DNA of 64,000 nt from Hafnia alvei. GTDB lineage: Bacteria; Pseudomonadota; Gammaproteobacteria; Enterobacterales; Enterobacteriaceae. Location of the stretch: contig NZ_CP139992.1 in NCBI RefSeq assembly GCF_034424155.1, forward strand, positions 1,566,012-1,630,011, in the 5' to 3' direction. A program made the translations under genes and the position numbers. This document shows positions 46,182 through 56,340 of the stretch, piece by piece; the first letter of the stretch is position 1; each line of letters begins with the position of its first letter. The notes beneath the pieces are model-generated. The model saw only the letters and a program-made list of their open reading frames with translations. It was not told where the DNA came from and searched no databases.

Positions 46182-47194
46182 CGATCGCGGTTTTGCAGAC
46201 GGCCATGATCTTTAAGCCAGTGCGCAGTGCGAATAATCCCTTCGTCAATGGAAACAATCGGATGATAGCCTAACTCAAGCTGCGCACGCGTGGTATCGAG
46301 CGTCATATCGAAGTTGAGTTTTGCTACGCCATAGTGTGTTAGCGCGGGCTCTTTGGGGCTATTAGCACCAATTTTTTCCATTCCGCGTGCCATCATATCC
46401 AGCATAGGATAAGGAATTGAACGGATTTTACATTTTACGCCCAGCTCGTCGATTAAATGCTGCAACAAGGTGTGCAGATGACGTGGCTGATGGTTTGAAA
46501 TATTAAACGTTCTGCCCGACGGTGTGCTTTCGATCTGCGTTGCCAACCACATGGCATGCACCGCATTTTCTTCATAGGTCATATCCACTAACGCATCACC
46601 GCCGCGCGGCAGCAACAAGGTGCCGTGCTTGCGCATTGCGTTAAGCAAACGCGGGAGTAATACTTTATCGTGTGGGCCAAACAATCCCTGTGGGCGCAGA
46701 ATGGTGAAGTGTGTTTGTGGATTAGACAGCGCTAGATTTTGAATAACGTCTTCACCCGCCGCTTTACTACGGGCGTAGTAATTGGCGTAGCGGTTCGGGA
46801 CAAAATCTTCTTTGATGTCACGATGGTGGCGATAATCAAAATAGACGGCGGGCGAGGAAATATGAATAAAGTTGCGAACTCCGTAGGCGGCGGCCCATTC
46901 GCCAAGGCGGCGGGTTGAGCGTACGTTGGCCTTCTCAAAGAGTTCTTCCGAGCCCCACGGGGAGGTAAAACCATCGCAATGCCACAGCGTATCCACATCA
47001 TTCAGCATGGCCTTGGCCTGTGATGATACGAGATTGGTGAGATCGGCATGAATAAATTCCGCGCCCATTTTTTTCAATAGGTCGCCCATGGCCTGATTTT
47101 GTCCAGTAGCGCGAACGCTAATCCCTTTCTGACGTAAAAACTCAACCGCATTACGTCCGAGACCGCTGGTTGCACCGGTCACCAATACTTTCAT
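46175..47194 (-). CDS. ybjS: NAD(P)-dependent epimerase/dehydratase-like YbjS
   Basis: 339 residues; extended SDR with the nucleotide motif GATSGLG (7-13) and active-site YYARSK. Substrate unknown. Length and place (after amiD, before ybjT) match E. coli YbjS. The gap to ybjT is 287 bp. Confidence 0.93.
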   Translation of the reverse strand: MKVLVTGATSGLGRNAVEFLRQKGISVRATGQNQAMGDLLKKMGAEFIHADLTNLVSSQAKAMLNDVDTLWHCDGFTSPWGSEELFEKANVRSTRRLGEWAAAYGVRNFIHISSPAVYFDYRHHRDIKEDFVPNRYANYYARSKAAGEDVIQNLALSNPQTHFTILRPQGLFGPHDKVLLPRLLNAMRKHGTLLLPRGGDALVDMTYEENAVHAMWLATQIESTPSGRTFNISNHQPRHLHTLLQHLIDELGVKCKIRSIPYPMLDMMARGMEKIGANSPKEPALTHYGVAKLNFDMTLDTTRAQLELGYHPIVSIDEGIIRTAHWLKDHGRLQNRDRH

Positions 47195-47434
47195 AACTTA
47201 TCCGAATCCGCAGTGTGCCTAGGTTAATAGGCGTTTTATGGCTGATGTCAGCCAGCTAGTTCATTGCCCTTACTCAAAGGGAAAGGGCGCTCTCATCGCT
47301 AATTTGACCGCTTCTAGCAACAAGGGTGCCATTCTTCCGTGAATTTACTCTACATGCAATCAGATTACGGAGAGAGAGCGTAACAATTGTTTAGTTGCTC
47401 ACAGGGTACGCGTTTTATAATAGATACGAGCCGT

Positions 47435-47474
47435 TGCCTCAGCAGGACTTATTATGCCAAGCCATGCTGAGGCA
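47435..47474. other. Long-loop inverted repeat downstream of ybjT
   Basis: 10-bp perfect arms (TGCCTCAGCA/TGCTGAGGCA) separated by 20 bp, ending 8 bp from the ybjT stop; no T-run, so termination is uncertain. Confidence 0.45.
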
Positions 47475-47481
47475 GGGCTAA

Positions 47482-48927
47482 CTATCGCTGCTTATTTTCC
47501 CGATCGTAGGCTTCGGCAAGCTTGGTTATTTTTTTGCTCATGCCACGGAAAATAAACAGATGAGCGGGCATCATGGCAAACCAATACAACAGGCCGCTGA
47601 ATCCTGCGGGATGCCACCACGCACGTACATCCAGAACGCGTTTGTCGCCTTTGTCTTCAATGGTGAAAGTTAGGCGACCAAGGCCGGGGGCTTTCATGCC
47701 AAACATCATGGCTAACTGGCGCAGGGGTTTTACCGTAATCACTTTCCAGCCGTCGACCAAATCGCCTAGCGCGAGGGTATCGCCATCAGGCCGACCATAG
47801 GCCACTTTGTTGCCGATCATATCGTCCATTCTAGCGCGGATAGCCCAGAGAATATTGGCGTAGAAATAGCCTTCTTTGCCGCCGATTTGCTGAACCACAT
47901 GCCATAGGGCTTCTGGAGAGGCACTGGTTTCTTGCTCATATCCGGCGTGCTTTGGATAGAAACCGTAGCCCGGCCGCCAGCGCTCGCGGGCTTCAGGATC
48001 GTAACCCCAGTCGGCAGAGTTCACGACTTCGGCCTCTTTATCCAACGTGTCTTGTACAGCCTGATCGAATTTGATCAGCGCTTGGGGAATGAGTCGTTCA
48101 ATGGCGGTGCTGTGCGCGGGAAGATCGTGTTTTAGACCTTCGATCAACGCACGGGAAATCGTGGTGGGAACCGACGTGATCATACTGAGAAAATAGACAG
48201 AAACCCAACGCGTTGGGATTGGCAGCGGGATCATCCAACGCTTTTTACCGCTCAAGGCAATGAACCGCTCAAACATGGTTTGATAGCTGATGTATTCAGG
48301 GCCTGCAACGTCAAACACGCGGTTGCCGATAGCGGGATGGTTCAGTAACTCGGTGAGATAGGTCAGCAGATTCTCAAGGGCTATCGGCGATGTTTTTGAA
48401 CGCACCCAGCGTGGCGGCGTGAGGATCGGTAGGTTATAAACCATATCACGCATCACTTCAAAAGCGGCGGAGCCCGGGCCGATGATGATGCTTGCGCGCA
48501 GTTCGGTCACTGGAATTCCGCTGGCGCGAAGTGCATCACCGGTTTCTTTACGTGCCACTAAATGACGTGATGAATCGCCGTTGGGCTGAAGGGCGCCGAG
48601 AAAAATAATTTGTTTCACGCCTGAATCGCGCAGTGCTTCGCAGGTATTTTGGGCTGCATTAATTTCACCGGTCACGAAATCATGGCTATCACCCATGCCG
48701 TGAACCAGATAATAAACGACATCAATATCAGCCACGGCGGCGGGTAGGGTTTCTGGTTTATGAAGATCGACGTACTGACATTCGACGCGTGGCCAAGCCT
48801 GTTCACGTAGCCAGTCAATGCGGCGTGCGGCGGCTCTGACTGAATGGCCTTCTTCAGCTAATTTTGGGATCAGGTGTTGTCCGATATAGCCGCTGGCACC
48901 CAGCACTAAAATCCTTTGTGGGGTCAT
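47482..48927 (-). CDS. ybjT: YbjT, NAD(P)-binding protein with DUF2867
   Basis: 481 residues. N-terminal Rossmann domain ([10 protein letters not shown], 10-19) of the SDR-like NmrA type and a C-terminal DUF2867 domain (about 320-470). Two hydrophobic stretches near the C terminus ([14 protein letters not shown]) may be membrane-touching. Function unknown. Same direction as ybjS and ltaE. Confidence 0.93.
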   Translation of the reverse strand: MTPQRILVLGASGYIGQHLIPKLAEEGHSVRAAARRIDWLREQAWPRVECQYVDLHKPETLPAAVADIDVVYYLVHGMGDSHDFVTGEINAAQNTCEALRDSGVKQIIFLGALQPNGDSSRHLVARKETGDALRASGIPVTELRASIIIGPGSAAFEVMRDMVYNLPILTPPRWVRSKTSPIALENLLTYLTELLNHPAIGNRVFDVAGPEYISYQTMFERFIALSGKKRWMIPLPIPTRWVSVYFLSMITSVPTTISRALIEGLKHDLPAHSTAIERLIPQALIKFDQAVQDTLDKEAEVVNSADWGYDPEARERWRPGYGFYPKHAGYEQETSASPEALWHVVQQIGGKEGYFYANILWAIRARMDDMIGNKVAYGRPDGDTLALGDLVDGWKVITVKPLRQLAMMFGMKAPGLGRLTFTIEDKGDKRVLDVRAWWHPAGFSGLLYWFAMMPAHLFIFRGMSKKITKLAEAYDRENKQR

Positions 48928-49014
48928 AGTTAAACCTAAGCAGATGAGAATATATTTTATTATTTTAGGATGACGCCCGCAGCGCTGGGATAAGCGTGCG
49001 GGCTATGACTTATG

Positions 49015-50067
49015 TTAGCCGTAAATAGCTTTGCTGGCTGTGGTGCTGCTCTGAGTATTGATAGATTGTTTAAACTCTTTCCATAAGGAAACCAGTTTCT
49101 CCAAATCTGAACGTGAGACGTCGAGATGCGTCACAATACGCGTGACCGGGCCTGCACTCATCAGTACGCCGCGCTCTTTCATCCATCCGCCTAATTGAGC
49201 GGCTTCATGCGCAGGGACTTTGAGGAACAGCATGTTAGTTTGTGCTCCTGGTGCCAAAACTTCGACCCCAATGGCACTGAGTTCATTCGCCAGCCACTGC
49301 GCGTTATCGTGGTCTTCTCGCAGACGTTCAACGTTGTTGAGCAACGCATAGCGTGCCGCCTCGGCCAAAATACCGGCCTGACGCATCCCACCACCGACCA
49401 TTTTACGCCAGCGACGTGCTTGCTTGATGTATTCAGCGCTGCCGCACAAAAGCGAACCAATCGGCGCGCCCAGTCCTTTGGAAAGGCAAATGGTAAGCGT
49501 GTCGCAGTACTGTGTCAGCGTCGATAGGGGGACGTTAAGCGCCACCGTGGCATTCATAATACGCGCGCCGTCGACGTGCAGAGCAAGGCCTTTCTCACGC
49601 GTGAATACCCATGCCTGTTGCAGATAGTCGAGCGGTAAAACTTTACCGTTATGGGTATTTTCGATGCACAGCAGCTTGGTGCGCGCAAAATGAACATCAT
49701 CGGGTTTGATAACGCTGGCGACGACGTCGAGCGGCAAAGTGCCATCGGCTGCGGCATCAATGGGCTGTGGCTGGATACTGCCGAGAACCGCAGCGCCACC
49801 GGCCTCAAACAGATAGTTATGCGCCTTTTGTCCAACGATATACTCTTCACCACGTTGGCAATGTGTCAGCAGCGCTACCAAATTTGCTTGTGTACCCGTT
49901 GGTAAAAACAGTGCGGCTTCTTTACCGGTAAGCTCGGCGGCTTCTTGTTCAAGCAGGTTAACGCTGGGGTCGTCACCATAAACATCATCGCCGACTTCGG
50001 CACGAGACATGGCTAAACGCATGGCGTCACTTGGACGGGTAACGGTATCACTACGAAGATCGATCAC
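49015..50067 (-). CDS. ltaE: Low-specificity L-threonine aldolase LtaE
   Basis: 350 residues. Fold-type I PLP enzyme with the Schiff-base Lys at 197 (LSKGLGAP), the same number as in E. coli, and DLRSDTVTRPS at the N terminus. It splits L-threonine or allo-threonine into glycine and acetaldehyde. The start is GTG at 50067, 8 nt after AAGGAG. The C-terminal end is about 15 residues longer than the E. coli enzyme. Confidence 0.95.
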   Translation of the reverse strand: MIDLRSDTVTRPSDAMRLAMSRAEVGDDVYGDDPSVNLLEQEAAELTGKEAALFLPTGTQANLVALLTHCQRGEEYIVGQKAHNYLFEAGGAAVLGSIQPQPIDAAADGTLPLDVVASVIKPDDVHFARTKLLCIENTHNGKVLPLDYLQQAWVFTREKGLALHVDGARIMNATVALNVPLSTLTQYCDTLTICLSKGLGAPIGSLLCGSAEYIKQARRWRKMVGGGMRQAGILAEAARYALLNNVERLREDHDNAQWLANELSAIGVEVLAPGAQTNMLFLKVPAHEAAQLGGWMKERGVLMSAGPVTRIVTHLDVSRSDLEKLVSLWKEFKQSINTQSSTTASKAIYG

Positions 50068-50242
50068 GTACTGCTCCTTAATCCCTTGGTTTTGCGCTGG
50101 CTGACGCTTGGCTTCAACGTGGGGTGTAGATTATTGAGTAGGATTTTTATAAACCTTATTCTTTGTAGCATGCGCGTTTGTAGACTCAAAACTGAAAATG
50201 GCAGATAGCGAATGATCTGCGGCAACGACCGCAAATTAGATG

Positions 50243-50269
50243 AAAAAACGGCGCAGAATTTCTGCGCCG
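50243..50269 (-). terminator. Rho-independent terminator of poxB
   Basis: CGGCGCAG/CTGCGCCG stem with a 5-nt loop, then TTTTTT on the minus strand, about 35 bp after poxB. Confidence 0.9.
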
Positions 50270-50303
50270 GATGAGTGAGTTCGCAAGAGAAGAACGCGAG
50301 GGT

Positions 50304-52025
50304 TTAGCGCAGCCAGTTGGTTTTGGCTAGTTCCACCACTTCGTCACCGCGACCGTTAATAATGGCGCGTAGCATATAAAGGCTGAAGCCTTTTGCCTGT
50401 TCAAATTTGATCTGCGGCGGCATAGCCAGCTCTTGCTTGGCGGTAACCACGTCGACGACGACCGGCCCATCGTGAGCGAAAGCTTCAGCCAGCGCGCTAT
50501 TTAGCTCAGAGGCTTTTTCTACCCGAATGCCCTTAATCCCTGCGGCGTTCGCAATGGCCGCAAAGTCAGGATTGTGTAAGTCGGTACCATCGGTGAGATA
50601 GCCACCGGCCTTCATTTCCATCGCCACAAATCCCAACACGCTATTGTTGAAAATAACAATTTTGACCGGCAATTTTTGCTGAGCCAGCGTGAGGAAATCG
50701 CCCATTAGCATGGTAAATCCACCGTCACCGCATAGGGCGATAACCTGACGATCGGGGTGGCTTCCTTGCGCACCTAGGGCCTGTGGCATTGCGTTAGCCA
50801 TGGAACCATGGTTGAACGATCCCAGCAAACGGCGTTTGCCGTTCATTTTGAGATAGCGCGCAGCCCATACGGTTGGCGTGCCGACATCGCAGGTAAAGAT
50901 GGCATCTTCGCTGGCCAGTTCGCTGATTTGCTGCGCCAAATATTGTGGATGAATCGGCTGGTCGTCGTTGGAGGTCGCCAGTGCATCCAGATCTTTACGC
51001 GCCTTGTGGTAGTGCTCTAACGCTTGGTCCAAGAACTGGCGATCGCTGTGAGTTTCAAGCTTAGGCAGCAGCGCTTGGAGCGTTGATTTCACATCGCCGA
51101 GCAACGGTAAATTGACGGCGCAGTGCGAACCGATGCTGGCCGCATTGGTATCCACCTGCACGATGGTGGCGTTAGTTGGATAAAACGCACGGTACGGGAA
51201 CTGGGTGCCGAGCAAAATCAGGGTATCGGCGTTCATCATGGCATGGTAGCCCGAGGAGAAGCCGATAAGACCCGTCATCCCAACGTCATACGGATTATCC
51301 CATTCCACGTGCTCTTTACCGCGCAGCGCATGAACAATCGGCGCTTTTATCTTTTCCGCAAATTGGATCAGCTCGTCATGGGCACCTTCACAGCCGCTGC
51401 CGCACAGCAGGGTGATTTTTTTGCCGCTTTCCAGAATGTTTTTAAAGGCTTCCAACTCGCTTTCCGGTGGTAAAACGCGAGGCAGCAAAGGCGTGTGCCA
51501 AACGGGGTTGGCATCTTCCGGTGCGGGACGCAGTGCAACATCACCCGGTAGCACAATGACCGAAACGCCTTTCTTGAGAATGGCCTGACGCATTGCCACT
51601 TCGAGCGCTTGAGGGAGCTGTTCTGGGTTGGAAATGAGTTCACAGTAATGGCTGCATTCACGAAACAGCTCTTGTGGATGTGTTTCTTGAAAATAGCCGC
51701 TGCCGATTTCGCTGGAAGGGATGTGCGCCGCGATGGCGAGTACCGGAACGTGGTTGCGGTGACAATCAAACAGGCCATTGATTAGATGAAGGTTGCCTGG
51801 CCCACAGGACCCCGCGCAGACAGCGAGCTGTCCGGTAAGCTGTGCTTCGGCACCGGCGGCAAAAGCCGCGACTTCTTCATGGCGTGTGCCAATCCAACGT
51901 ATGGTTCCCATTCTTAATAGGCTATCGCTAAGGCCGTTTAAGGAGTCGCCGGTGACGCCCCAAATACGTTTTACGCCAGCCTGATCGAGTGTTTTAGCGA
52001 CTAGGGTTGCAACAGTTTGCTTCAT
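50304..52025 (-). CDS. poxB: Pyruvate dehydrogenase (quinone) / pyruvate oxidase PoxB
   Basis: 573 residues. ThDP-dependent fold: N-terminal Pyr domain with the catalytic Glu ([16 protein letters not shown]), FAD-binding middle, and PP domain with [12 protein letters not shown]...NN for ThDP and Mg. The C-terminal lipid-activated peptide is kept (ISGRGDEV-like, ending TNWLR). It decarboxylates pyruvate to acetate and reduces quinone at the membrane. ATG 52025 is chosen as GGGAGG lies 7 nt before it; an in-frame GTG two codons upstream is too close. Confidence 0.96.
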   Translation of the reverse strand: MKQTVATLVAKTLDQAGVKRIWGVTGDSLNGLSDSLLRMGTIRWIGTRHEEVAAFAAGAEAQLTGQLAVCAGSCGPGNLHLINGLFDCHRNHVPVLAIAAHIPSSEIGSGYFQETHPQELFRECSHYCELISNPEQLPQALEVAMRQAILKKGVSVIVLPGDVALRPAPEDANPVWHTPLLPRVLPPESELEAFKNILESGKKITLLCGSGCEGAHDELIQFAEKIKAPIVHALRGKEHVEWDNPYDVGMTGLIGFSSGYHAMMNADTLILLGTQFPYRAFYPTNATIVQVDTNAASIGSHCAVNLPLLGDVKSTLQALLPKLETHSDRQFLDQALEHYHKARKDLDALATSNDDQPIHPQYLAQQISELASEDAIFTCDVGTPTVWAARYLKMNGKRRLLGSFNHGSMANAMPQALGAQGSHPDRQVIALCGDGGFTMLMGDFLTLAQQKLPVKIVIFNNSVLGFVAMEMKAGGYLTDGTDLHNPDFAAIANAAGIKGIRVEKASELNSALAEAFAHDGPVVVDVVTAKQELAMPPQIKFEQAKGFSLYMLRAIINGRGDEVVELAKTNWLR

Positions 52026-52283
52026 GAACACCTCCCTTGAATGAATTCAGGTAGCTCGCTCATTGATGCTATCAGTGAGCGAGTGAAAGTCACGGCGCTG
52101 TCGGCAATGCCGAGTGCATTGTCTGCCATCGAGAAGACCACTATACATTTTGTATTATTAATATTGTAGAAATGTTATAGCAATGAGGCATTACTGAAAG
52201 GTATTGGAAGGGAGGAGGGGGCGAAATAAGCGGGTCATCGGTGGATGAAAAAACAGGACGACCCGACTGATTAGGCAAAAACG

Positions 52284-53288
52284 TTATGCAATAACGACAT
52301 CACTATTTAGCTGGCAAGAGCAGGCAAGTACATACCCTTGCGCGATTTCGTCCGGCGTCAGCGTCATGGTGCTGCTGGTGGTGTAATCGCCGCTAAGAAT
52401 GCGGGTTTTACAGCAACCACAAACCCCTGCGCGGCAGGCCGCCTGAATAGGAAGCTTGTTTTGTTCCATCGCGAACAGCAGCGTTGCGCCCACCGGTGCA
52501 TGATAGGTATGCAACGGCGTATTGGTGGTGAGCTTGAGCGTTGCACCATCGGCATCGTTATCGGCTACCACTTGGAACTGTTCTTGATAGAAGTTTTGCG
52601 CTGGAACGCCCAGATCGAGCGCGAGTTGTTTGACCGCTTTCATGTAAGGCGCAGGGCCACAGGTCATCACGGTGCGGCTAGCAATATCAGGGCAAATCTG
52701 TTCCAGCGTTTCACGCGTAATTCTACCGGTCAAAAACTCTGTGGTAGCCTCGCTTTCAGCCATGAGCGTTAGCTTCAGCTGTGAATAACGTGCATCAAGA
52801 TCGCGCCACTCATTGGCAAAAATCACGTCGCGTGGGGTTCGCACATTGAAAATAACCTGCACATGGGCTTCTGGACGATTCGCCAATAGCCAGCGGGTCA
52901 TGGACATAATCGGCGTCACACCACAGCCAGCGGCCAGCATCAGGTAGCGATCGGCGGGGGCATTGGCGCAGGTGAATTCGCCTTGCGCATCGGACAGCCA
53001 CAGCTGTTGCCCCGGATGAACTTCCTGTGTCAGCCAGCGCGAGCCTTCGCCGTCGGGCAAGCAACGCACGCTGATCGTAATGAATTTACTTTGCCCCGGA
53101 GACGAAGACAGCGTGTAAGCGCGCAGCGTTTCTTCGCTATCACGAATGCTCACCAGCGCATATTGCCCCGGATGATAACGGTAGAAATCGTGGCAAATAA
53201 GAGAAATTGTCCAGACGTCCGGCGTTTCCTGATGAATGGAATGCACCTGCATCTGATTAGGGCAGAGGGGAGTTGGCATTGTCATCAT
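52284..53288 (-). CDS. hcr: NADH oxidoreductase Hcr for the hybrid cluster protein
   Basis: 334 residues. FAD/NAD(P) ferredoxin-reductase modules (RAYTLSSSP for FAD; GCGVTPIMSM for NAD) and a C-terminal 2Fe-2S plant-type ferredoxin with cysteines at 285, 290, 293 and 323/325. It passes electrons from NADH to Hcp. Downstream of hcp by 63 bp in one operon; a hairpin lies in that gap. The start codons 53288 and 53285 are adjacent ATGs; either is possible. Confidence 0.95.
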   Translation of the reverse strand: MMTMPTPLCPNQMQVHSIHQETPDVWTISLICHDFYRYHPGQYALVSIRDSEETLRAYTLSSSPGQSKFITISVRCLPDGEGSRWLTQEVHPGQQLWLSDAQGEFTCANAPADRYLMLAAGCGVTPIMSMTRWLLANRPEAHVQVIFNVRTPRDVIFANEWRDLDARYSQLKLTLMAESEATTEFLTGRITRETLEQICPDIASRTVMTCGPAPYMKAVKQLALDLGVPAQNFYQEQFQVVADNDADGATLKLTTNTPLHTYHAPVGATLLFAMEQNKLPIQAACRAGVCGCCKTRILSGDYTTSSTMTLTPDEIAQGYVLACSCQLNSDVVIA

Positions 53289-53302
53289 GTTTTCTCAATT
53301 CG

Positions 53303-53332
53303 AAAGCCGCAGACCCGAAGGGCTGCGGCTTT
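53303..53332 (-). other. Intercistronic hairpin between hcp and hcr
   Basis: 10-bp perfect arms (AAAGCCGCAG/CTGCGGCTTT). With no U-run on the minus strand, it is more likely an mRNA hairpin than a terminator. Confidence 0.5.
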
Positions 53333-53351
53333 AAGGTGACATCAAGTGCGA

Positions 53352-55004
53352 TTACGCGCCCAGAATTTCGGTCATATCTGCTTCAACCGTGGAGATGGAA
53401 CGCATGCCGAATTTTTCATTCAGAATGGCCAGCAGGTTGTCGGTCAAGAAGCCCGGAGCCGTTGGGCCGGTGTAGATATTCTTCACACCCAGAGACAGTA
53501 GGGTCAGCAGGATCACGATAGCTTTCTGTTCAAACCAAGACAGAACCAAGCTCAGTGGCAAATCGTTCACGCCACAGCCTAATGTTTCAGCCAGTTTCAC
53601 TGCTAACATGATTGCGCCGTAGGCATCGTTACACTGACCGACGTCCAGCAAGCGTGGCAAGCCTTCCAGAGTACCGAAGTCCAGTTTGTTGAAACGATAT
53701 TTACCGCAGGCTAAGGTCAAGATCAGGCAATCTTGAGGCACGGCGCGGGCGAAATCGGTGAAGTAGCTACGTTCAGCGCGGCTACCGTCACAGCCACCCA
53801 CCAAGAAGACGTGGCGCAGTTTTTTCTGTGACACTAAGTCGATGACGGTATCTGCTGCGTTCAGCAAGGTCTGGCGACCAAAACCGACGGTGATCATGTG
53901 TTCGATTTCGTTGTATGGGAAGCCTTCGCACACTTGAGCCTGAGCGATGATCTGGCTGAAATCGTCACCTTCTAAATGACGCGCACCTGGCCAGCCAACG
54001 ATGCTACGGGTCCAAATACGGTCAGTGTAGTTACCGACGTTAGGATCGATGATGCAGTTAGAGGTCATCAAAATTGGGCCAGGGAACTTGGCAAATTCGG
54101 TTTGCTGGTTCTGCCAGCCGCTGCCGTAGTTACCCACCAAATGCTTGAATTTTTTCAGTTCAGGGTAGCCGTGTGCAGGTAACATTTCACCGTGGGTATA
54201 GACGTTTACGCCAGTCCCTTCGGTTTGTTCCAGCAGCATACGCAGGTCTTTCAGGTCGTGACCTGAAATCAGAATGGCTTTGCCTGCAACAGGGCGAACG
54301 TTAACGGAGGTTGGCGTTGGGTGACCGTAAGCGTCGGTTTCACCTTTGTCCAGAATCGCCATCACGTTGAAGTTCATTTTGCCAATGCCCATAGCATTAT
54401 TCAGCAGGGTATCAACGTCGCGTGGCTGAGTACCTAACCATGCCATATAGGCGTGGAATTCAGCATAAATATCATCGCTGTACTGGCCGAGAACGTGGGC
54501 GTGTTCCATATAGGCCGCCGCACCTTTCAAACCATACAGGTTTAGCATGCGCAGGCCGTGAACGTCGTCGCCGATTTCTGCTTTATCGTTGTTGAGCGCG
54601 AATTCTTCAGCCTGTTTGCGCAGCGTGGCAAGGTCTGAACCCGCCAGCTGTAAATCAGCTAATGGATGATCAACCTGTGCGTTCGCGTCAACCGCGCGGC
54701 AGGCCATCATCAGCGCATCGCGCATTTCCAACGCTTCACGGGCATAACCGACGATACGTTCTGAATCGAAGTTAACGTTAGTCAGCGTAGAGAAGAAGGC
54801 GCGAGGCACGAAGTTATCAATATTGTGGTCGATAATGCCCAGCTCGCGTGCTTTCAGTGCCCATGCAGACAGGCCTTGTAATGCTGCAACCAGCAGATCT
54901 TGTAGGTCAGACGTTTCAGCAGTTTTGCCACACATACCTTGGGCGAAAGAGCAGCCATTACCCGCAGGCGTTCGGATGGTTTGTTCACATTGGACACAGT
55001 ACAT
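53352..55004 (-). CDS. hcp: Hybrid cluster protein / hydroxylamine and NO reductase Hcp
   Basis: 550 residues, E. coli length. The N-terminal cluster cysteines are C3, C6, C18 and C25 (Cx2Cx11Cx6C), and the hybrid-cluster ligands lie in the C-terminal half ([19 protein letters not shown]). It reduces NO and hydroxylamine under anaerobiosis and nitrosative stress. A partial FNR-like site stands about 100 bp upstream. Confidence 0.97.
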   Translation of the reverse strand: MYCVQCEQTIRTPAGNGCSFAQGMCGKTAETSDLQDLLVAALQGLSAWALKARELGIIDHNIDNFVPRAFFSTLTNVNFDSERIVGYAREALEMRDALMMACRAVDANAQVDHPLADLQLAGSDLATLRKQAEEFALNNDKAEIGDDVHGLRMLNLYGLKGAAAYMEHAHVLGQYSDDIYAEFHAYMAWLGTQPRDVDTLLNNAMGIGKMNFNVMAILDKGETDAYGHPTPTSVNVRPVAGKAILISGHDLKDLRMLLEQTEGTGVNVYTHGEMLPAHGYPELKKFKHLVGNYGSGWQNQQTEFAKFPGPILMTSNCIIDPNVGNYTDRIWTRSIVGWPGARHLEGDDFSQIIAQAQVCEGFPYNEIEHMITVGFGRQTLLNAADTVIDLVSQKKLRHVFLVGGCDGSRAERSYFTDFARAVPQDCLILTLACGKYRFNKLDFGTLEGLPRLLDVGQCNDAYGAIMLAVKLAETLGCGVNDLPLSLVLSWFEQKAIVILLTLLSLGVKNIYTGPTAPGFLTDNLLAILNEKFGMRSISTVEADMTEILGA

Positions 55005-55103
55005 TCTGGGCTTCCTTTTAAAGTTGCATTTATTATGCTTGTTTTAAGAGTAGTCCCGTCCAGTGAGGTAAAAAAGGAATTTTTGAGGCAACCTTAGCTT
55101 TGT

Positions 55104-55117
55104 TTGATATAGCGCAA
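55104..55117 (-). promoter_or_regulatory. Partial FNR-like site upstream of hcp
   Basis: TTGAT-ATAG-CGCAA: the first half is perfect, the second differs in two of five bases from ATCAA. Position, about 100 bp before hcp, is plausible. No NsrR site was recognised. Confidence 0.35.
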
Positions 55118-55168
55118 ATTAAGTTGTAAGTGAGAATTATTCAGAGGAAAAAGACTAAAACTTTATAG

Positions 55169-55207
55169 GTATGTCATGAGGTTATTGACCCCCATGACAT
55201 ACTTTTT
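55169..55207. terminator. Hairpin with T-run between lysO and hcp
   Basis: 10-bp perfect arms (GTATGTCATG/CATGACATAC), 14-nt loop, then TTTTT on the plus strand, 11 bp from the lysO stop. For the lysO direction the tail is A-rich before, not U-rich after; its use there is uncertain. Confidence 0.5.
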
Positions 55208-55217
55208 AAGGCAGGAA

Positions 55218-56117
55218 TTATGAGGAGAAAACGGCCATCAGAACCGGAGCGATCAGGCTTAAGGCAAAGCCATGAACGATGGCGGCAGGCACTAATTCTA
55301 AGCCACCGCTGCGTTGTAGAACCGGCAGCGTGAAGTCCATAGATGTTGCGCCGCACAGGCCCAACGCGGATGAGCGGCTGCGCTGTACCAGCGTGGGGAT
55401 CATCATAATGGCAAATAATTCACGCGCCAGATCGTTAAAGAAGGCCGCGCTGCCGATCACCGGGCCAAACGCATCGGTCATCATGATCCCTGAAAGGGAG
55501 TACCAGCCGTAGGCAGACGCAATGGCTAAACCCGTTTTTATCGGCAGTCCCAGCAACAGGGCCGCGATGGCACCGCCGACCAACGCGCTCACACACACCA
55601 GCACGGCGATAATCATGCCGCGGCGGTTAAGAATGATTTGTTTGAGTGACATGCCGCTATTACGCAGCTGCAATCCGACCAGCAACAGCAGGAAGATCAG
55701 CGCATATTCACTGCCGTGAGAGGCGTAGCTGAGCCATGACCACTGCGTTAAACCGAGCGCAAAACCACCCACCACTACGCCGCACAGCTTGAGCGATTCC
55801 AGCGCCATGTGCAGACGGGAAGGGAGTTCTTCCTGTTTATGGGGTACAACCCAAGGGCGCTTTTTTTCCAGTAGCAGTAACGCAATAAGATTGGCCACGA
55901 TGATGCAAATAAAGAATACCGAAGCATACTGAAAAATAAGCCACAGGTTCTCGCTGAGGTTATCGAGAAAGGCGAGGCTGATGCCCATAAAAAACAGAAT
56001 AACGTAAACCATCCAGCTAAGCAGACGGTTGATTAATACCACTAAGCTCTTTTGGCGTAGAGGGATTAGGTAGCCGAGCAGAAGCGGCACCAAGATAATG
56101 AGCAGTCCCGAGTACAT
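55218..56117 (-). CDS. lysO: L-lysine exporter LysO (YbjE)
   Basis: 299 residues from ATG 56117, the E. coli length; the frame is open 29 codons further, but the homologous N terminus is YSGLLIILVPLLLGYLIP. About eight membrane helices; conserved YGWYSLSGIMMTDAFGPVIGSAAFFNDLARE and LGLCGATSMDFTLPV. It exports lysine (and toxic thialysine). In E. coli aqpZ separates it from ybjD; here ybjD is divergent and directly adjacent. Confidence 0.95.
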   Translation of the reverse strand: MYSGLLIILVPLLLGYLIPLRQKSLVVLINRLLSWMVYVILFFMGISLAFLDNLSENLWLIFQYASVFFICIIVANLIALLLLEKKRPWVVPHKQEELPSRLHMALESLKLCGVVVGGFALGLTQWSWLSYASHGSEYALIFLLLLVGLQLRNSGMSLKQIILNRRGMIIAVLVCVSALVGGAIAALLLGLPIKTGLAIASAYGWYSLSGIMMTDAFGPVIGSAAFFNDLARELFAIMMIPTLVQRSRSSALGLCGATSMDFTLPVLQRSGGLELVPAAIVHGFALSLIAPVLMAVFSS

Positions 56118-56340
56118 GGAAAACCTAAATTGCGGAGAATAATGGCGATACGCTACCCAAAAGGGTTTGGTGAGTAAAGCGTGGCAGAGGAATTGATAAA
56201 ACAAGCCGAATGGTTTGGCGTTTTACTCTCCACGAACTGAATAGGCAGAAGAAAATCGGGCATCACATCTCAGTGAGTGCTTGACCAGACAGCGTTTTTT
56301 TTTCATTCTCAGATGAATGCATCCGTAAGGGAGAGTAGCA